Positions 28,109-39,960 of a DNA stretch of 64,000 nucleotides are shown piece after piece. Under the pieces are notes generated by a model. It worked only from the letters and a program-made list of their open reading frames with translations. It was not told where the DNA came from and did not search any database. The DNA lies in contig NZ_CP118269.1 of the NCBI RefSeq assembly GCF_030062155.1, positions 620,001 through 684,000 of the forward strand, given 5' to 3'. The position numbers and the translations under genes are program-made. Numbering within the stretch: position 1 is the first letter of the stretch; the number at the start of each line of letters is the position of its first letter. The stretch comes from Pantoea sp. Lij88 (GTDB lineage Bacteria > Pseudomonadota > Gammaproteobacteria > Enterobacterales > Enterobacteriaceae).

Positions 28109-29575
28109 TTAATTACCGAAAGGATTACCGCTGCTGTGGCGAGCTGCAGGACGCGCTGCCTCAGAAGAGCTGGTTGCCACCGGACCGCTATCCACACGTG
28201 CGGTCTGTTGTGCATTTTCCGGTGCCACGGTTTCCGGTGACGTCGGGATCTCTTTACCCAGCTGGCTGTTCAGTTTCTGCAGGCTCTGCTCATTAAGCGT
28301 CCCCAGTGCATAGCTGATATTCAGCTGGTTAATCAGATAGCTATAACGCGCATCAGAAAGCTGCTGCTTAGCGTTATAGAGCACGGTCGTCGCATCCAGC
28401 ACATCGACGATGGTACGCGTACCCACCTGATAGCCTGCTTCTGACGCATCGAGAGAGCTTTGCGCAGAGACCACAGCCTGTTTGTAGGCGTTGATGCTGC
28501 TGATAGACGCATTCACGTTGTTAAACGATGAACGTACCGTCTGGACCGCTGAGCGGTGTGCGCTTTCCAGCGATTCGCTGGCGCTGACGAAGCTGTACTG
28601 CGCCTGTTTCACCTGAGAGGTGACGCTGCCGCCGCTGTAGAGTGGCAGTGAGAAGCTCAGGCCAACCTGGTTTGAACCGGTAATCGAGTCAGTAGAACCC
28701 TGGCTCTGGTTCGCACGGCTGCCGCCATATTTGCTGTTTGACAGGCCGGTAGAGGCAGTCAGACCCAGTGTTGGCATGTGGCCAGCTTCAGCGGAGCGGA
28801 TCTGCTCACGGGCTAAATCCTGGTTCAGACGCGCAGAGAGCAGCGACAGGTTACGGGCTTCCGCCTGCTTAAGCAGCGAACTCACCGCTTCGGGCTTATC
28901 GGTTCTGAAGCGATCGATGCTCAGCGAAGCCAGCGACATATAATCCATGCCGGTGATCTGACGCAGCGTTTCCACGTTATTATCGAGGTTGTTACGCGCG
29001 GTCACTTCGTTAGCCAGCACGCTGTCATACTGCGCACGGGCGTTCTGAACGTCAGTGATAGCCACCAGGCCTACGTTAAAGCGCTGAGTGGTCTGATCCA
29101 GTTCACGATAGATCGACTGTTTCTGCGCTTCGGTGTAAGAAAGCGTATCAATCGCTTTCAGCACGTTGAAGTAGGCGGTCGCGGTGTTCAGAATCAGATC
29201 CTGCTGTGCCACCTGATAGGTCACATCCTGGATACCGGCTGCTTTTTCCTGCAGGGTCAGCGCGCGCCATTTCGACATGTCGAAAATAGTCTGGGTTAAT
29301 TGCAGCGAGCCACTGGTCGTGTTGGAATGGAGACCACTACTGTCGCGATAGCCGTTGTTATAGGTGTAATCTGCACCCAGGCCGAGCTGGGGTAATAATG
29401 GGCTACGCGCTTCGTTGATTTTCTCAAAGGCAGAATCGCGATCGGCAGCGGCGCTGCGCAAATCCGGGTTGCTCAGACGTGCTTGCTGGTAAACCTGAAG
29501 CAGGTCTTCGGCCTGGCTGGCGAAGCTGAAACCGCCCAGGCTCAGCCCAATAAAAAATGGGAGCAGTTTTTTCAT
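28109..29575 (-). CDS. tolC: Outer-membrane efflux channel TolC
   Basis: 488 residues, close to E. coli TolC (493). Start MKKLLPFFIGLSLGGFSFA at 29575 with AAGGA six bases away; the frame reaches 29659 but lacks a start signal. Signal peptide cleaved after SQA-ED. The two internal repeats of an OMP beta-barrel plus alpha-barrel tunnel are visible (LLQVYQQARLSNPDLRSAAA and VSSLLKQAEARNLSLLSARL; ITDVQNARAQYDSV and RTIVDVLDATTVLYNAKQQL). It is the exit duct for AcrAB-type pumps and type I secretion. The Gln/Ala/Ser-rich C-terminal tail is variable, as usual. Confidence 0.97.
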   Translation of the reverse strand: MKKLLPFFIGLSLGGFSFASQAEDLLQVYQQARLSNPDLRSAAADRDSAFEKINEARSPLLPQLGLGADYTYNNGYRDSSGLHSNTTSGSLQLTQTIFDMSKWRALTLQEKAAGIQDVTYQVAQQDLILNTATAYFNVLKAIDTLSYTEAQKQSIYRELDQTTQRFNVGLVAITDVQNARAQYDSVLANEVTARNNLDNNVETLRQITGMDYMSLASLSIDRFRTDKPEAVSSLLKQAEARNLSLLSARLNQDLAREQIRSAEAGHMPTLGLTASTGLSNSKYGGSRANQSQGSTDSITGSNQVGLSFSLPLYSGGSVTSQVKQAQYSFVSASESLESAHRSAVQTVRSSFNNVNASISSINAYKQAVVSAQSSLDASEAGYQVGTRTIVDVLDATTVLYNAKQQLSDARYSYLINQLNISYALGTLNEQSLQKLNSQLGKEIPTSPETVAPENAQQTARVDSGPVATSSSEAARPAARHSSGNPFGN

Positions 29576-29785
29576 TTGCATTCCTTTTGTTGCAGCAAAT
29601 TGCAGTGGGTGCGCTGCCGGGTAAGCCAAAAAATTATCGCCGATTCTAGCAGAGGGCAACTGTGAGATAAGTTGGCTGAACGTGCCTTCTCCCCCTAATT
29701 TACGTAAATAATTCAGAAAGAACTACTTACATGGAGCACGGTTACAGGCTTTTTTCGCTCCACCCCAATCTGCACAAGGAACCTG

Positions 29786-30424
29786 ATGATGCCGGAAGAA
29801 AAAAAATCCCCTGTGACTTTCACAAAAAACGATGTAGAAATTATTGCACGCGAAACCGTCTACGATGGTTTTTTTTCCGTCGAACGTTATCGCTTCCGCC
29901 ACCGCCAGTTTAATGGCGAAATGAGTGGGGAAGTGCAGCGCGAAGTTTTTGAGCGCGGACATGCCGCCGTGCTGCTACCTTATGATCCCTTACGCGATGA
30001 AGTGGTGCTGATTGAACAGATCCGCATCCCGGCTTACGACAGCAGTGCTACACCCTGGCTGCTGGAGATGGTCGCCGGCATTATCGAGCCGGGCGAATCT
30101 GTCGAACAGGTTGTGCGCCGTGAAGCCGTTGAAGAAGCAGGATTAGACGTCGGCCGGGTTAAGCCTGTGCTTAGCTATCTGGCCAGCCCTGGCGGCACCA
30201 GCGAACGTCTGTCGGTGCTGATTGGGGAAGTGGATGCCAGCCAGGCAGAGGGATGCCACGGTCTGGAGGAAGAGAATGAGGATATTCTTGTCCATGTGGT
30301 GAGCCGTGAACAGGCTTACCGCTGGGTGGAAGAGGGGATAATCGATAATGCGGCGTCTGTCATCGCCCTGCAATGGCTGGCGTTGCACCATGAAAAACTA
30401 CGCGAAGAGTGGATACAAAAATGA
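29786..30424 (+). CDS. nudF: ADP-ribose diphosphatase (Nudix)
   Basis: 212 residues. It hydrolyses ADP-ribose to AMP and ribose-5-phosphate. The Nudix box is complete: [20 protein letters not shown] followed by [24 protein letters not shown] holds the ADPRase-type Pro region after the box. First gene of a compact block nudF-yqiB-cpdA-yqiA-parE, as in E. coli. Divergent from tolC. Start could also be the second Met, one codon on. Confidence 0.95.
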   Translation: MMPEEKKSPVTFTKNDVEIIARETVYDGFFSVERYRFRHRQFNGEMSGEVQREVFERGHAAVLLPYDPLRDEVVLIEQIRIPAYDSSATPWLLEMVAGIIEPGESVEQVVRREAVEEAGLDVGRVKPVLSYLASPGGTSERLSVLIGEVDASQAEGCHGLEEENEDILVHVVSREQAYRWVEEGIIDNAASVIALQWLALHHEKLREEWIQK

Positions 30425-30846
30425 AACAGCGCTATACCCCTGACTTTCCCGAAATGATGCGGCTTTGCGAAACCAATTTCGCCCAGTTACGCCGCCTGCT
30501 GCCGCGTAACGATGAGGCGGGAGAATCGGTGATCTATCAGGTGAGTGGCGCCCGTTATCAGCTGACGATCCAGGAGTCGACACGCTACACCACGCTGGTG
30601 GAGATCCGCCAGGTCGCCCCTGCCGTGAGTTACTGGAGCCTGCCCTCGATGTCGGTCAGGCTCTATCACGATGCGATGGTCGCCGAAGTGTGTTCAACTC
30701 AACAGATCTATCGCTTCAAAGCGCGCTATGATTATCCTAATAAAAAATTGCATCAGCGCGATGAAAAACATCAGATAAACCAGTTTCTCGCAGACTGGCT
30801 GCGCTACTGCCTGGCTCATGGCGCGATGGCGGTTCCGGTCTGCTGA
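30421..30846 (+). CDS. yqiB: DUF1249 protein YqiB
   Basis: 141 residues (E. coli 140), function unknown. Start [20 protein letters not shown] at 30421 overlaps the nudF stop by four bases, so the two are translationally coupled. Conserved stretches include [19 protein letters not shown] and [20 protein letters not shown]. No catalytic motif can be recognised. Confidence 0.9.
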   Translation: MKQRYTPDFPEMMRLCETNFAQLRRLLPRNDEAGESVIYQVSGARYQLTIQESTRYTTLVEIRQVAPAVSYWSLPSMSVRLYHDAMVAEVCSTQQIYRFKARYDYPNKKLHQRDEKHQINQFLADWLRYCLAHGAMAVPVC

Positions 30847-30888
30847 TGCGTATAATGCAGTAAATGGCGTGGAGATGAAGGAAACGCT

Positions 30889-31716
30889 TTGGATAGCCTG
30901 CTAACTCTTCCTGCAGCGAACGGTTCCGAAATCAGGATTTTGCAAATCACGGATACCCACCTGTTCGCGGGAAAACATGAATCGCTGCTTGGGGTGAATA
31001 CCTGGTCGAGCTATAAAGCGGTGCTGGATGCGATTATTGCGCAACATCGCGACTACGACCTGATTATCGCCACCGGCGATCTCGCCCAGGATCACTCTAT
31101 CGAAGCCTATCAGCATTTCGCTGAGGGTATCTCACGTTTGCCGCGGCCCTGTGTCTGGTTGCCGGGTAATCACGATTTTCAGCCCGCCATGGTCGATACT
31201 CTGGCCGCCGCCCACATCAATGCGCACAAGCAGGTGCTGGTGGGTGAGCAGTGGCAGATTGTGTTGCTCGACAGCCAGGTCTACGGTGTCCCGCATGGGA
31301 TGCTGAGTGACTATCAGCTGGAGTGGCTCGACAAGGCACTGGCCCGCTTTCCGCAACGGCATACGCTGGTTATGCTGCATCACCATCCGCTGGCCTCTGG
31401 CTGTACCTGGCTCGATCAGCACAGCCTGCGCAATTCGCATCAGCTTGATGCCGTGTTGCAGAACTACCCGTTAGCCCGGACGCTGGTCTGTGGCCATATT
31501 CACCAGGAGCTGGATATGGCGTGGCATGGCCGCCGGGTGCTGGCCACACCCTCCACCTGCGTCCAGTTCAAACCGCACTGCACCAGTTTCGCAATCGACA
31601 CTGTAGCCCCCGGCTGGCGCTGGTTTACGCTGCATCCGGATGGCGGCCTTGAGACCGAAGTCAACCGTCTCGACACCGACGCTTTTCGTCCCGATTTAGA
31701 CTCAGAAGGATACTGA
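30889..31716 (+). CDS. cpdA: 3',5'-cyclic-AMP phosphodiesterase
   Basis: 275 residues (E. coli 275), starting at a TTG (GGAAACGCT before it). Class III cAMP phosphodiesterase of the calcineurin-like metallophosphoesterase family; it lowers cAMP and so CRP activity. Metal motifs: QITDTHLF, ATGDLAQD, LPGNHDF, LHHHPL, CGHIHQE. The non-ATG start is consistent with low expression. Confidence 0.95.
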   Translation: MDSLLTLPAANGSEIRILQITDTHLFAGKHESLLGVNTWSSYKAVLDAIIAQHRDYDLIIATGDLAQDHSIEAYQHFAEGISRLPRPCVWLPGNHDFQPAMVDTLAAAHINAHKQVLVGEQWQIVLLDSQVYGVPHGMLSDYQLEWLDKALARFPQRHTLVMLHHHPLASGCTWLDQHSLRNSHQLDAVLQNYPLARTLVCGHIHQELDMAWHGRRVLATPSTCVQFKPHCTSFAIDTVAPGWRWFTLHPDGGLETEVNRLDTDAFRPDLDSEGY

Positions 31717-31719
31717 CGC

Positions 31720-32301
31720 GTGGCGGCATTGCTCTATCTGCACGGTTTTAACAGCTCGCCGCAGTCGGCGAAGGCGACTCAGTTCCGGCAATGGTTAGAG
31801 ACGCAGCATCCTGAGATCGAAATGATCGTACCCCAGCTGCCGACCTTTCCGGCCGATGCCGCCGCCATGCTGGAAGAGCTGGTCCTGAGCCGCAGTGGCG
31901 AAACGCTGGGGCTGGTGGGCTCTTCACTGGGCGGGTATTACGCCACCTGGCTGTCGCAATGCTTTATGCTGCCGGCCGTGGTTGTTAATCCCGCGGTGCG
32001 GCCTTTTGAGCTGCTGGCGGATTTCCTGGGCGAAAATCAGAATCCCTACACGGGCCAGCAATATGTGTTAGAGTCACGCCACATTTACGATCTCAAAGTA
32101 ATGCAGATTGAACCGCTGGAAGCGCCCGATTTACTCTGGCTGCTGCAACAGACCGGCGATGAAGTTCTCGATTACCGACAGGCGCTCGACTATTACAGCG
32201 CGTGCCGTCACACGGTAGAAGAGGGCGGCAATCATACATTTACTGGATTCGAGCGCCATTTCCCGCAGATTCTGGACTTTCTCGGTCTGAATCATTCCTG
32301 A
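31720..32301 (+). CDS. yqiA: Esterase YqiA (alpha/beta hydrolase)
   Basis: 193 residues, starting at a GTG three bases after cpdA. UPF0227 family: [20 protein letters not shown] at the N terminus, nucleophile Ser in [15 protein letters not shown], Asp near [12 protein letters not shown] and His in GGNHTFTGF. Weak esterase activity has been reported for E. coli YqiA. Lies immediately before parE. Confidence 0.93.
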   Translation: MAALLYLHGFNSSPQSAKATQFRQWLETQHPEIEMIVPQLPTFPADAAAMLEELVLSRSGETLGLVGSSLGGYYATWLSQCFMLPAVVVNPAVRPFELLADFLGENQNPYTGQQYVLESRHIYDLKVMQIEPLEAPDLLWLLQQTGDEVLDYRQALDYYSACRHTVEEGGNHTFTGFERHFPQILDFLGLNHS

Positions 32302-32305
32302 GTAA

Positions 32306-34246
<1,941 letters not shown>

Positions 34247-34250
34247 AAAA

Positions 34251-34277
34251 CAGGACGCGAAAGCGTCCTGTTCTCTT
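34251..34277 (+). terminator. parE terminator
   Basis: CAGGACGC, a GAAA loop and GCGTCCTG are followed by TTCTCTTTG. Intrinsic terminator directly after the stop codon, ending the nudF-to-parE block. Confidence 0.85.
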
Positions 34278-34339
34278 TGTGCTTCAGCCAGCACATTCTC
34301 AGAGAACCCGGCAGATTCAGAGCAGAGACAGTAACCATT

Positions 34340-35239
34340 GTGAAAATTACCCTGGAAGAGCTACGCGCCTGGGTGGCGGTGGTGGACAGCGGTTCTATTA
34401 CGGCGGCGGCATCCCAGCTGGCGCAGACCAGTTCGGGCATCAGCCGGGCATTGTCGCGGCTGGAGAGTAAGCTGCAGACCACCCTGTTGCATCGCACCAC
34501 CCGACGGCTGGCGCTGACCGAAGAGGGACAGGTCTTTCTGGAGCATGCGCGCCAGATCCTGGCCTCGGTAGAGCAGGCCGAAGAGCAGATTGCCATGCGG
34601 CGCGAGATGCCGTCAGGACGGCTGCGGGTGAACGCTGCCACGCCTTTTATGCTGCATGTGATTGTGCCGCTGGTGGACGATTTCCGTGCCCGCTATCCCC
34701 TGATCCAGCTTGAACTGAATACCGACGACATCATGATCGATCTGCTGGAGCAGCAGACCGACATTGCCATTCGCATCGGCGAACTGCGCGACTCGACGTT
34801 ACATGCCCGGCTGCTCGGCAGCAGTGCGATCCGGCTGGTGGCCAGCCCGGCTTATCTGGCGAAAGCAGGCACGCCGCAGAGCGTTGCCGATCTCGCGCAG
34901 CATCAGAAAATCGGCTTCAGCTATCCTGAAACCCTCAATGTCTGGCCACTCCTGCAGCCTGATGGTGCTTTCATGCGGATTAAGCCGACAATCTCTGCCT
35001 CCAGCGGCGAAACCATCCGGCAGCTGGCGCTGGCGGGACAGGGGATTGCACGTATCTCCGACTTTTTCAGCCGAGCAGATTTTGCCGCTGGCCGGCTGGT
35101 GCCTGTCCTCCCCGCTGATACCCGCGAGTTGCGACTGCCGGTGCATGCGGTCTATTACCGTAACACCACGCTCTCTTCGCGCATCGGCTGCTTCCTGGAT
35201 TTTCTTCGCAATGAGATTGATCGGCGGCAGTTGCTCTGA
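34340..35239 (+). CDS. LysR-family transcriptional regulator
   Basis: 299 residues from the GTG at 34340 (VKITLEELRAWVAVVDSGSI); a longer frame from 34277 starts in the parE terminator. The winged-helix domain is standard (SITAAASQLAQTSSGISRAL, LLHRTTRRLALTEEG), followed by a LysR substrate domain of the CrgA/DsdC-like subgroup (ITDIAIRIGELRDSTLHA resembles the usual DLAIRIGxLxDS). Convergent with ygiN-mdaB; LysR proteins of this subgroup often control nearby quinone reductases, but the divergent partner usual for LysR is missing, so the target is not certain. Confidence 0.85.
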   Translation: MKITLEELRAWVAVVDSGSITAAASQLAQTSSGISRALSRLESKLQTTLLHRTTRRLALTEEGQVFLEHARQILASVEQAEEQIAMRREMPSGRLRVNAATPFMLHVIVPLVDDFRARYPLIQLELNTDDIMIDLLEQQTDIAIRIGELRDSTLHARLLGSSAIRLVASPAYLAKAGTPQSVADLAQHQKIGFSYPETLNVWPLLQPDGAFMRIKPTISASSGETIRQLALAGQGIARISDFFSRADFAAGRLVPVLPADTRELRLPVHAVYYRNTTLSSRIGCFLDFLRNEIDRRQLL

Positions 35240-35258
35240 ACCGGTCTGTCACAAACAA

Positions 35259-35286
35259 AAAACCTCTGTCGCAGGACAGAGGTTTG
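35259..35286. terminator. Hairpin after the LysR gene
   Basis: AAAACCTCTGTC, a GCAG loop and GACAGAGGTTT form a perfect stem about 20 bases after the stop. The T-tract on the plus strand is only three bases, while the minus strand has TTTTTT, so it is probably bidirectional and shared with mdaB-ygiN. Confidence 0.65.
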
Positions 35287-35328
35287 AGAAGGGTGACAAA
35301 GTCTGGACAGATTTGCTTTTAGAGCGAG

Positions 35329-35530
35329 CCTGCACAAGGAACACGGTCAGATCGGAAAGACGCTCAAGCCAGTCCCTGGTCGCTCTACCCGCGCGATTAC
35401 GCACCTCATCCATGAGGTGCGCCCGTCGCCGGGCCAACGCTTTGCGTTGTTCAAAAACGCTCCCGGCGTTTTTGTCCCTGGCGCGCGACGCTTTCCTCTT
35501 CTGACCATGCTCCCTGCGCGTTGAGCTAAT
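35329..35530. repeat. Dyad-rich intergenic block between LysR gene and ygiN
   Basis: About 200 bases with several nested dyads: GCACCTCATCCATGAGGTGC (35401-35420), a CGGCG/CGCCG cluster, and CAAAAACGC with GCGTTTTTG around a TCCCG centre (35452-35474). No coding potential and no tRNA. The GC-rich, multi-hairpin style suggests an intergenic repeat element. No second copy exists in this window. Confidence 0.5.
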
Positions 35531-35577
35531 TTATTGCTGCCAAAGGCATCCTGCTGAGATTTTATCACCAGCAATAA

Positions 35578-35886
35578 TCAGGCGCTGGGTTCCAGCACCA
35601 GAATCTTCACATCCACCACATCATCTTTAATGATGGCGCGATGCGCATCCATGTGCGGCATCTGCTGATGCTGCTCCAGATGGCGCAGCGTTTCCCACTG
35701 TTCCAGCATGAAAATGGAGTCCGGCGAGTTCTGCTTCCACGGCACCTGCGCCTGATGGTCCAGCAACGCGTCATACTGATGGCAGCCATCTTCTTCTAAG
35801 ACCAGCGGGATCAGCTTCTTCACCGCATCCAGCACGGCCTGACGGCGACCGGGTTTAACACAAATTTCAGCAACGACTGTTAACAT
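35578..35886 (-). CDS. ygiN: Quinol monooxygenase YgiN (ABM domain)
   Basis: 102 residues (E. coli 104). Antibiotic-biosynthesis-monooxygenase fold; E. coli YgiN works with MdaB in a proposed quinone redox cycle. Conserved reading: LTVVAEICVKPGRRQAVLDA, CHQYDALLDHQ, SIFMLEQWETLRHLEQHQQM and HMDAHRAIIKD. Downstream of mdaB on the same strand with a 48-base gap. Confidence 0.93.
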   Translation of the reverse strand: MLTVVAEICVKPGRRQAVLDAVKKLIPLVLEEDGCHQYDALLDHQAQVPWKQNSPDSIFMLEQWETLRHLEQHQQMPHMDAHRAIIKDDVVDVKILVLEPSA

Positions 35887-35934
35887 TCGCGAATTCCTCT
35901 TTCGTGGGAAAATAGGGGATAGCCCCTTACCATC

Positions 35935-36516
35935 TTACGCAAAAACGCGGCTAAGATGGGTCCGATAAGCGGCGATATCGCGTGGCACGTCCGGCGCTTT
36001 AATCACGTCGTTGCAGATAAAGGTCGGCAGCGCTTCCATTCCAAGGAACTGGTTGGCTTTGTGGAAGTGCAGATAGAGACCGTCAACGCCAACGCCTTCA
36101 AAGAACTGCTCCGGGTCGGTAAAGGCCTGCAACGGGGCATTCCAGGTCAGTGACAGCATATATTTTTTGCCCTGCAACAGACCGCCGGAACCGTACTTCT
36201 TCGCGGCATCAGAACGGGTACGGCCATCGCTGGCGTAGAGCGAGCCGTGACCTTCGGTAAAGACTTCATCGATATAACGCTTCACGGTCCAGGGCTCGCC
36301 CATCCACCAGCCGGGCATCTGATAAATCACCACATCGCTGTCGACATATTTCTGCACTTCATCGGCAACCACATAGTTGCTGTCAGCCACGGTCACTGAT
36401 ACCTCATGCCCCATGTCACGCAGCTGGCTGGCCGCAACGTCGGTCAGTGTGTGGTTCAATTCGCCTTTAGAGTGGGCAAAGGTTTTGCCGCCATCGATAA
36501 TTAAAATTCTGCTCAT
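35935..36516 (-). CDS. mdaB: NADPH-quinone reductase (modulator of drug activity B)
   Basis: 193 residues (E. coli 193). FAD-binding flavodoxin-like quinone reductase performing two-electron reduction. Visible: SRILIIDGGKTFAHSKGELN, QMPGWWMGEPWTVKRYIDEV, KKYMLSLTWNAPLQAF, LPTFICNDVIKAPDV. Probably co-transcribed with ygiN. Confidence 0.95.
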   Translation of the reverse strand: MSRILIIDGGKTFAHSKGELNHTLTDVAASQLRDMGHEVSVTVADSNYVVADEVQKYVDSDVVIYQMPGWWMGEPWTVKRYIDEVFTEGHGSLYASDGRTRSDAAKKYGSGGLLQGKKYMLSLTWNAPLQAFTDPEQFFEGVGVDGLYLHFHKANQFLGMEALPTFICNDVIKAPDVPRDIAAYRTHLSRVFA

Positions 36517-36684
36517 GAATTAGTTGCCTCGTTTCCTGAATATGGGGCCAGCTTACGCGTGCCGGGGCCGCAGAAAAATGGGAGGTTGATCACAAGACTT
36601 TTGCTGTGGCAGCAACAATACACCGGTTTATGGCACCATCGACGGGCAAACTCATCATCAAAACCATCAAAGAAAAAACGCAAA

Positions 36685-37449
36685 ATGAAAAAAATTGTCC
36701 TCTCTTTGCTGCTGGCCAGCGGTGCTGTCCAGGCTCAATCTCATCTCGACACCGTTCTCAGTTCTAAAACGCTTAAGGTCTGCACCACCGGGGATTACAA
36801 GCCTTACAGCTATCTGCGCCCCGATGGTCAGTATGAAGGGCTGGATATCAGCATGGCGAACGCGCTGGCGACGTCGCTGGGTGCGAAAGTGGAGTGGGTG
36901 CCGACCACCTGGAAAACCCTGATGCCTGACTTTCTGGCAAAACAGTGTGATATCGCCGTGGGCGGCGTCTCCGTCACGCTGAAACGTCAGCAGACCGCCT
37001 GGTTCGCCCGGCCGCTGGATGTGGATGGCAAAATTCCGCTGGTGCGCTGCAGCGATAAAGCACGCTTCCAGACCATCGAACAGCTCAACCGGCCTGAGGT
37101 GCGGCTGATTGAACCGGCAGGCGGCACCAACGAAGCCTTTGTTCACAGCCATCTGCCGAAAGCCTCACTGACGCTGTTTCACGATAACGTCACCATCTTC
37201 CAGCAGCTGGTGGATAACAAGGCGGATGTGATGATTACCGATGCCTCTGAAGCACGTTTTCAGCAGCAGCATTACCCGACGCTCTGTGCGATCAATCCGG
37301 ACAAACCGCTGCAGTATGGCGAAAAGGCTTACATGATTCCGCGTGATGACATCAGCTGGAAGCTCTATGTCGATCAGTGGGTGCATCTCAGCACGGCCAC
37401 CGGCGAATATGGTGACATTGCCCGCCAGTGGATGGGCGCAAAGCCCTGA
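36685..37449 (+). CDS. pheC: PheC-like periplasmic cyclohexadienyl (arogenate/prephenate) dehydratase
   Basis: 254 residues from MKKIVLSLLLASGAVQAQ at 36685; 42 upstream codons in the same frame lack a start signal. Solute-binding-protein fold (SBP_bac_3), but the sequence follows Pseudomonas PheC rather than amino-acid binders: LKVCTTGDYKPYSYL, WKTLMPDFLAKQCDIAVGGV, LVRCSDKARFQTIEQLN, PAGGTNEAFVHSHL, FHDNVTIFQQLVDNKADVMI, TDASEARFQQQHYPTLCAI, EKAYMIPRD and VDQWVHL. PheC turns arogenate or prephenate into phenylalanine or phenylpyruvate in the periplasm. The acidic residue in TDASEAR aligns with the conserved Glu of PheC. No ABC permease is nearby. A binding-only role remains possible. Confidence 0.75.
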   Translation: MKKIVLSLLLASGAVQAQSHLDTVLSSKTLKVCTTGDYKPYSYLRPDGQYEGLDISMANALATSLGAKVEWVPTTWKTLMPDFLAKQCDIAVGGVSVTLKRQQTAWFARPLDVDGKIPLVRCSDKARFQTIEQLNRPEVRLIEPAGGTNEAFVHSHLPKASLTLFHDNVTIFQQLVDNKADVMITDASEARFQQQHYPTLCAINPDKPLQYGEKAYMIPRDDISWKLYVDQWVHLSTATGEYGDIARQWMGAKP

Positions 37450-37641
37450 TTCACTTCCGCAGACAGGTCAGGCACTTGCCGGTCTGAATCCGGCATCCAT
37501 CCGGCACCGGAAATCGCGTGGCGGGACGCCTCATGTCCCGCGCTTCCCCTGTGACTAACACCAGGGAATAAGGTACTATCCTCGCCAAACCACCGCCGGG
37601 TGTCCCGCCGTTGTGGGCCACGATGTGAGGATGAGAAATTA

Positions 37642-39915
37642 ATGAGTGAACTGACTCAGGATGGTGCAGAGCGTCTTGCCCTGCACACATTCACCGAGAA
37701 TGCGTACTTAAACTACTCGATGTACGTCATCATGGACCGCGCCCTGCCTTACATTGGCGACGGATTAAAGCCGGTTCAGCGACGTATCGTCTACGCCATG
37801 TCTGAACTGGGACTGAGCGCCAGCGCAAAATTCAAAAAATCGGCGCGTACCGTGGGTGACGTGCTGGGTAAATACCATCCGCACGGCGACAGCGCCTGTT
37901 ATGAAGCGATGGTGCTGATGGCGCAGCCATTCTCCTACCGTTATCCGCTGGTCGATGGCCAGGGTAACTGGGGGGCGCCGGATGATCCCAAGTCGTTCGC
38001 GGCAATGCGTTACACCGAATCCCGTTTGTCTAAATATGCCGAGCTGCTGCTGGGTGAGCTGGGTCAGGGTACGGTCGATTATCAGCCGAACTTTGACGGC
38101 ACGCTGCAGGAGCCGAAGATGCTACCGGCGCGCCTGCCCAACATTCTGCTGAACGGCACCACCGGGATTGCCGTGGGCATGGCGACCGACATTCCGCCAC
38201 ACAACCTGCGCGAAGTCGCTCAGGCCGCCATCGCGCTGATCGACTCGCCGAAAACCACGCTGGAACAGCTGCTGGATATTGTCCAGGGGCCTGATTATCC
38301 TACCGAGGCGGAGATCATTACGCCGCGTGACGAAATCCGCAAAATCTATCAGACCGGTCGCGGCTCTATCCGTCAGCGTGCAGTCTGGAAGAAGGAAGAG
38401 GGCGAGGCGGTCATCACCGCGCTGCCGCATCAGGTATCGGGCGCGCGCGTGCTGGAGCAGATTGCTAACCAGATGCGCAATAAAAAGCTGCCGATGGTGG
38501 AAGATCTGCGTGATGAATCGGATCACGAGAACCCGACCCGTCTGGTGATCGTGCCGCGCTCTAACCGCGTCGATCTCGATCAGGTGATGAACCATCTGTT
38601 CGCCACCACCGATCTTGAGAAGAGCTACCGCGTTAACCTCAACATGATCGGGCTGGATAACCGTCCGGCGGTGAAAAACCTGCATGAGATCCTGACCGAA
38701 TGGCTGGTGTTCCGCCGCGATACGGTCAAACGTCGTCTTAACTACCGACTGGATCGTGTGCTGCGTCGCCTGCATATCCTGGAAGGTTTGCTGGTTGCGT
38801 TCCTGAACATCGATGAAGTCATCGAGATCATCCGTACTGAGGATGAGCCGAAGCCGGTCCTGATGTCCCGTTTTGGCATCAGCGAAACCCAGGCCGAATC
38901 GATCCTCGAACTGAAGTTGCGCCACCTGGCAAAACTGGAAGAGATGAAGATTCGTGGCGAGCAGGCGGATCTGGAAAAAGAGCGCGATCAGCTGCAGGCC
39001 ACGCTGGCCTCTGAACGCAAGATGAATACGCTGCTGAAAAAAGAGTTACAGGCTGACAGCGCCAGTTACGGCGACGATCGTCGTTCGCCACTGCGTGAGC
39101 GTGAAGAAGCCAAAGCCCTGAGCGAAACCGAACTGGTGCCGTCTGAACCGGTCACCATTGTGCTGTCGCAGATGGGCTGGGTGCGCAGCGCCAAAGGTCA
39201 CGATATCGATCCGGCCGGACTCAGCTACAAAGCGGGTGACAGCTATCTGGCTGCAGCACGCGGCAAGAGCAATCAGCCGGTGGCCTTTATCGACTCCACC
39301 GGCCGCAGCTACACGCTGGATCCGACGTCGCTGCCTTCCGCGCGCGGCCAGGGCGAACCGCTGACCGGTAAACTGACGCCACCGCCGGGTGCGGTGGTGG
39401 AACAGGTGCTGATGGAGCCGGATGACCAGCGTCTGCTGATGGCTTCTGATGCAGGCTACGGCTTTATCTGTACCTTCAGCGATCTGGTATCACGTAACCG
39501 CGCCGGTAAAGCGCTGCTGACGCTGCCGGAAAATGCCCGCGTAATGACGCCGATGGCAGTGCATCATGAAGATGACATGCTGCTGGCGATCACTCAGGCG
39601 GGACGGATGCTGATGTTCCCGGTCGGCGAGCTGCCGCAGATGTCGAAAGGCAAGGGCAACAAAATCATCTCGATTCCGTCAGCGGAAGCGGCTGCCGGTC
39701 AGGATAAACTGGCCTGGCTGATGATCCTGCCGCCGGGCAGTGCTATCACGCTGCACGTGGGCAAGCGTAAAATGCTGCTGCGCAGCGAAGAGCTACAGAA
39801 ATTCCGCGCCGATCGCGGACGTCGCGGCACGCTGTTACCGCGCGGCCTGCAAAAAATTGATCGTGTTGAACTGGATGCGCCTGCGCGTCCGGCGAGCCCG
39901 GATAGCGAAGCGTAA
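37642..39915 (+). CDS. parC: DNA topoisomerase IV subunit A
   Basis: 757 residues (E. coli 752) from [19 protein letters not shown] at 37642; a 14-codon extension upstream is rejected. Catalytic Tyr in [16 protein letters not shown]; quinolone-resistance region [20 protein letters not shown] is wild type (Ser80 and Glu84 positions read S and E). C-terminal DNA-wrapping blades include [15 protein letters not shown] and [14 protein letters not shown]. The short acidic/Pro tail ends RPASPDSEA. Confidence 0.98.
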   Translation: MSELTQDGAERLALHTFTENAYLNYSMYVIMDRALPYIGDGLKPVQRRIVYAMSELGLSASAKFKKSARTVGDVLGKYHPHGDSACYEAMVLMAQPFSYRYPLVDGQGNWGAPDDPKSFAAMRYTESRLSKYAELLLGELGQGTVDYQPNFDGTLQEPKMLPARLPNILLNGTTGIAVGMATDIPPHNLREVAQAAIALIDSPKTTLEQLLDIVQGPDYPTEAEIITPRDEIRKIYQTGRGSIRQRAVWKKEEGEAVITALPHQVSGARVLEQIANQMRNKKLPMVEDLRDESDHENPTRLVIVPRSNRVDLDQVMNHLFATTDLEKSYRVNLNMIGLDNRPAVKNLHEILTEWLVFRRDTVKRRLNYRLDRVLRRLHILEGLLVAFLNIDEVIEIIRTEDEPKPVLMSRFGISETQAESILELKLRHLAKLEEMKIRGEQADLEKERDQLQATLASERKMNTLLKKELQADSASYGDDRRSPLREREEAKALSETELVPSEPVTIVLSQMGWVRSAKGHDIDPAGLSYKAGDSYLAAARGKSNQPVAFIDSTGRSYTLDPTSLPSARGQGEPLTGKLTPPPGAVVEQVLMEPDDQRLLMASDAGYGFICTFSDLVSRNRAGKALLTLPENARVMTPMAVHHEDDMLLAITQAGRMLMFPVGELPQMSKGKGNKIISIPSAEAAAGQDKLAWLMILPPGSAITLHVGKRKMLLRSEELQKFRADRGRRGTLLPRGLQKIDRVELDAPARPASPDSEA

Positions 39916-39960
39916 ACTACCCGGCTGACCCTGCGTCAGCCGTGGCTCAATGAGGGAACT

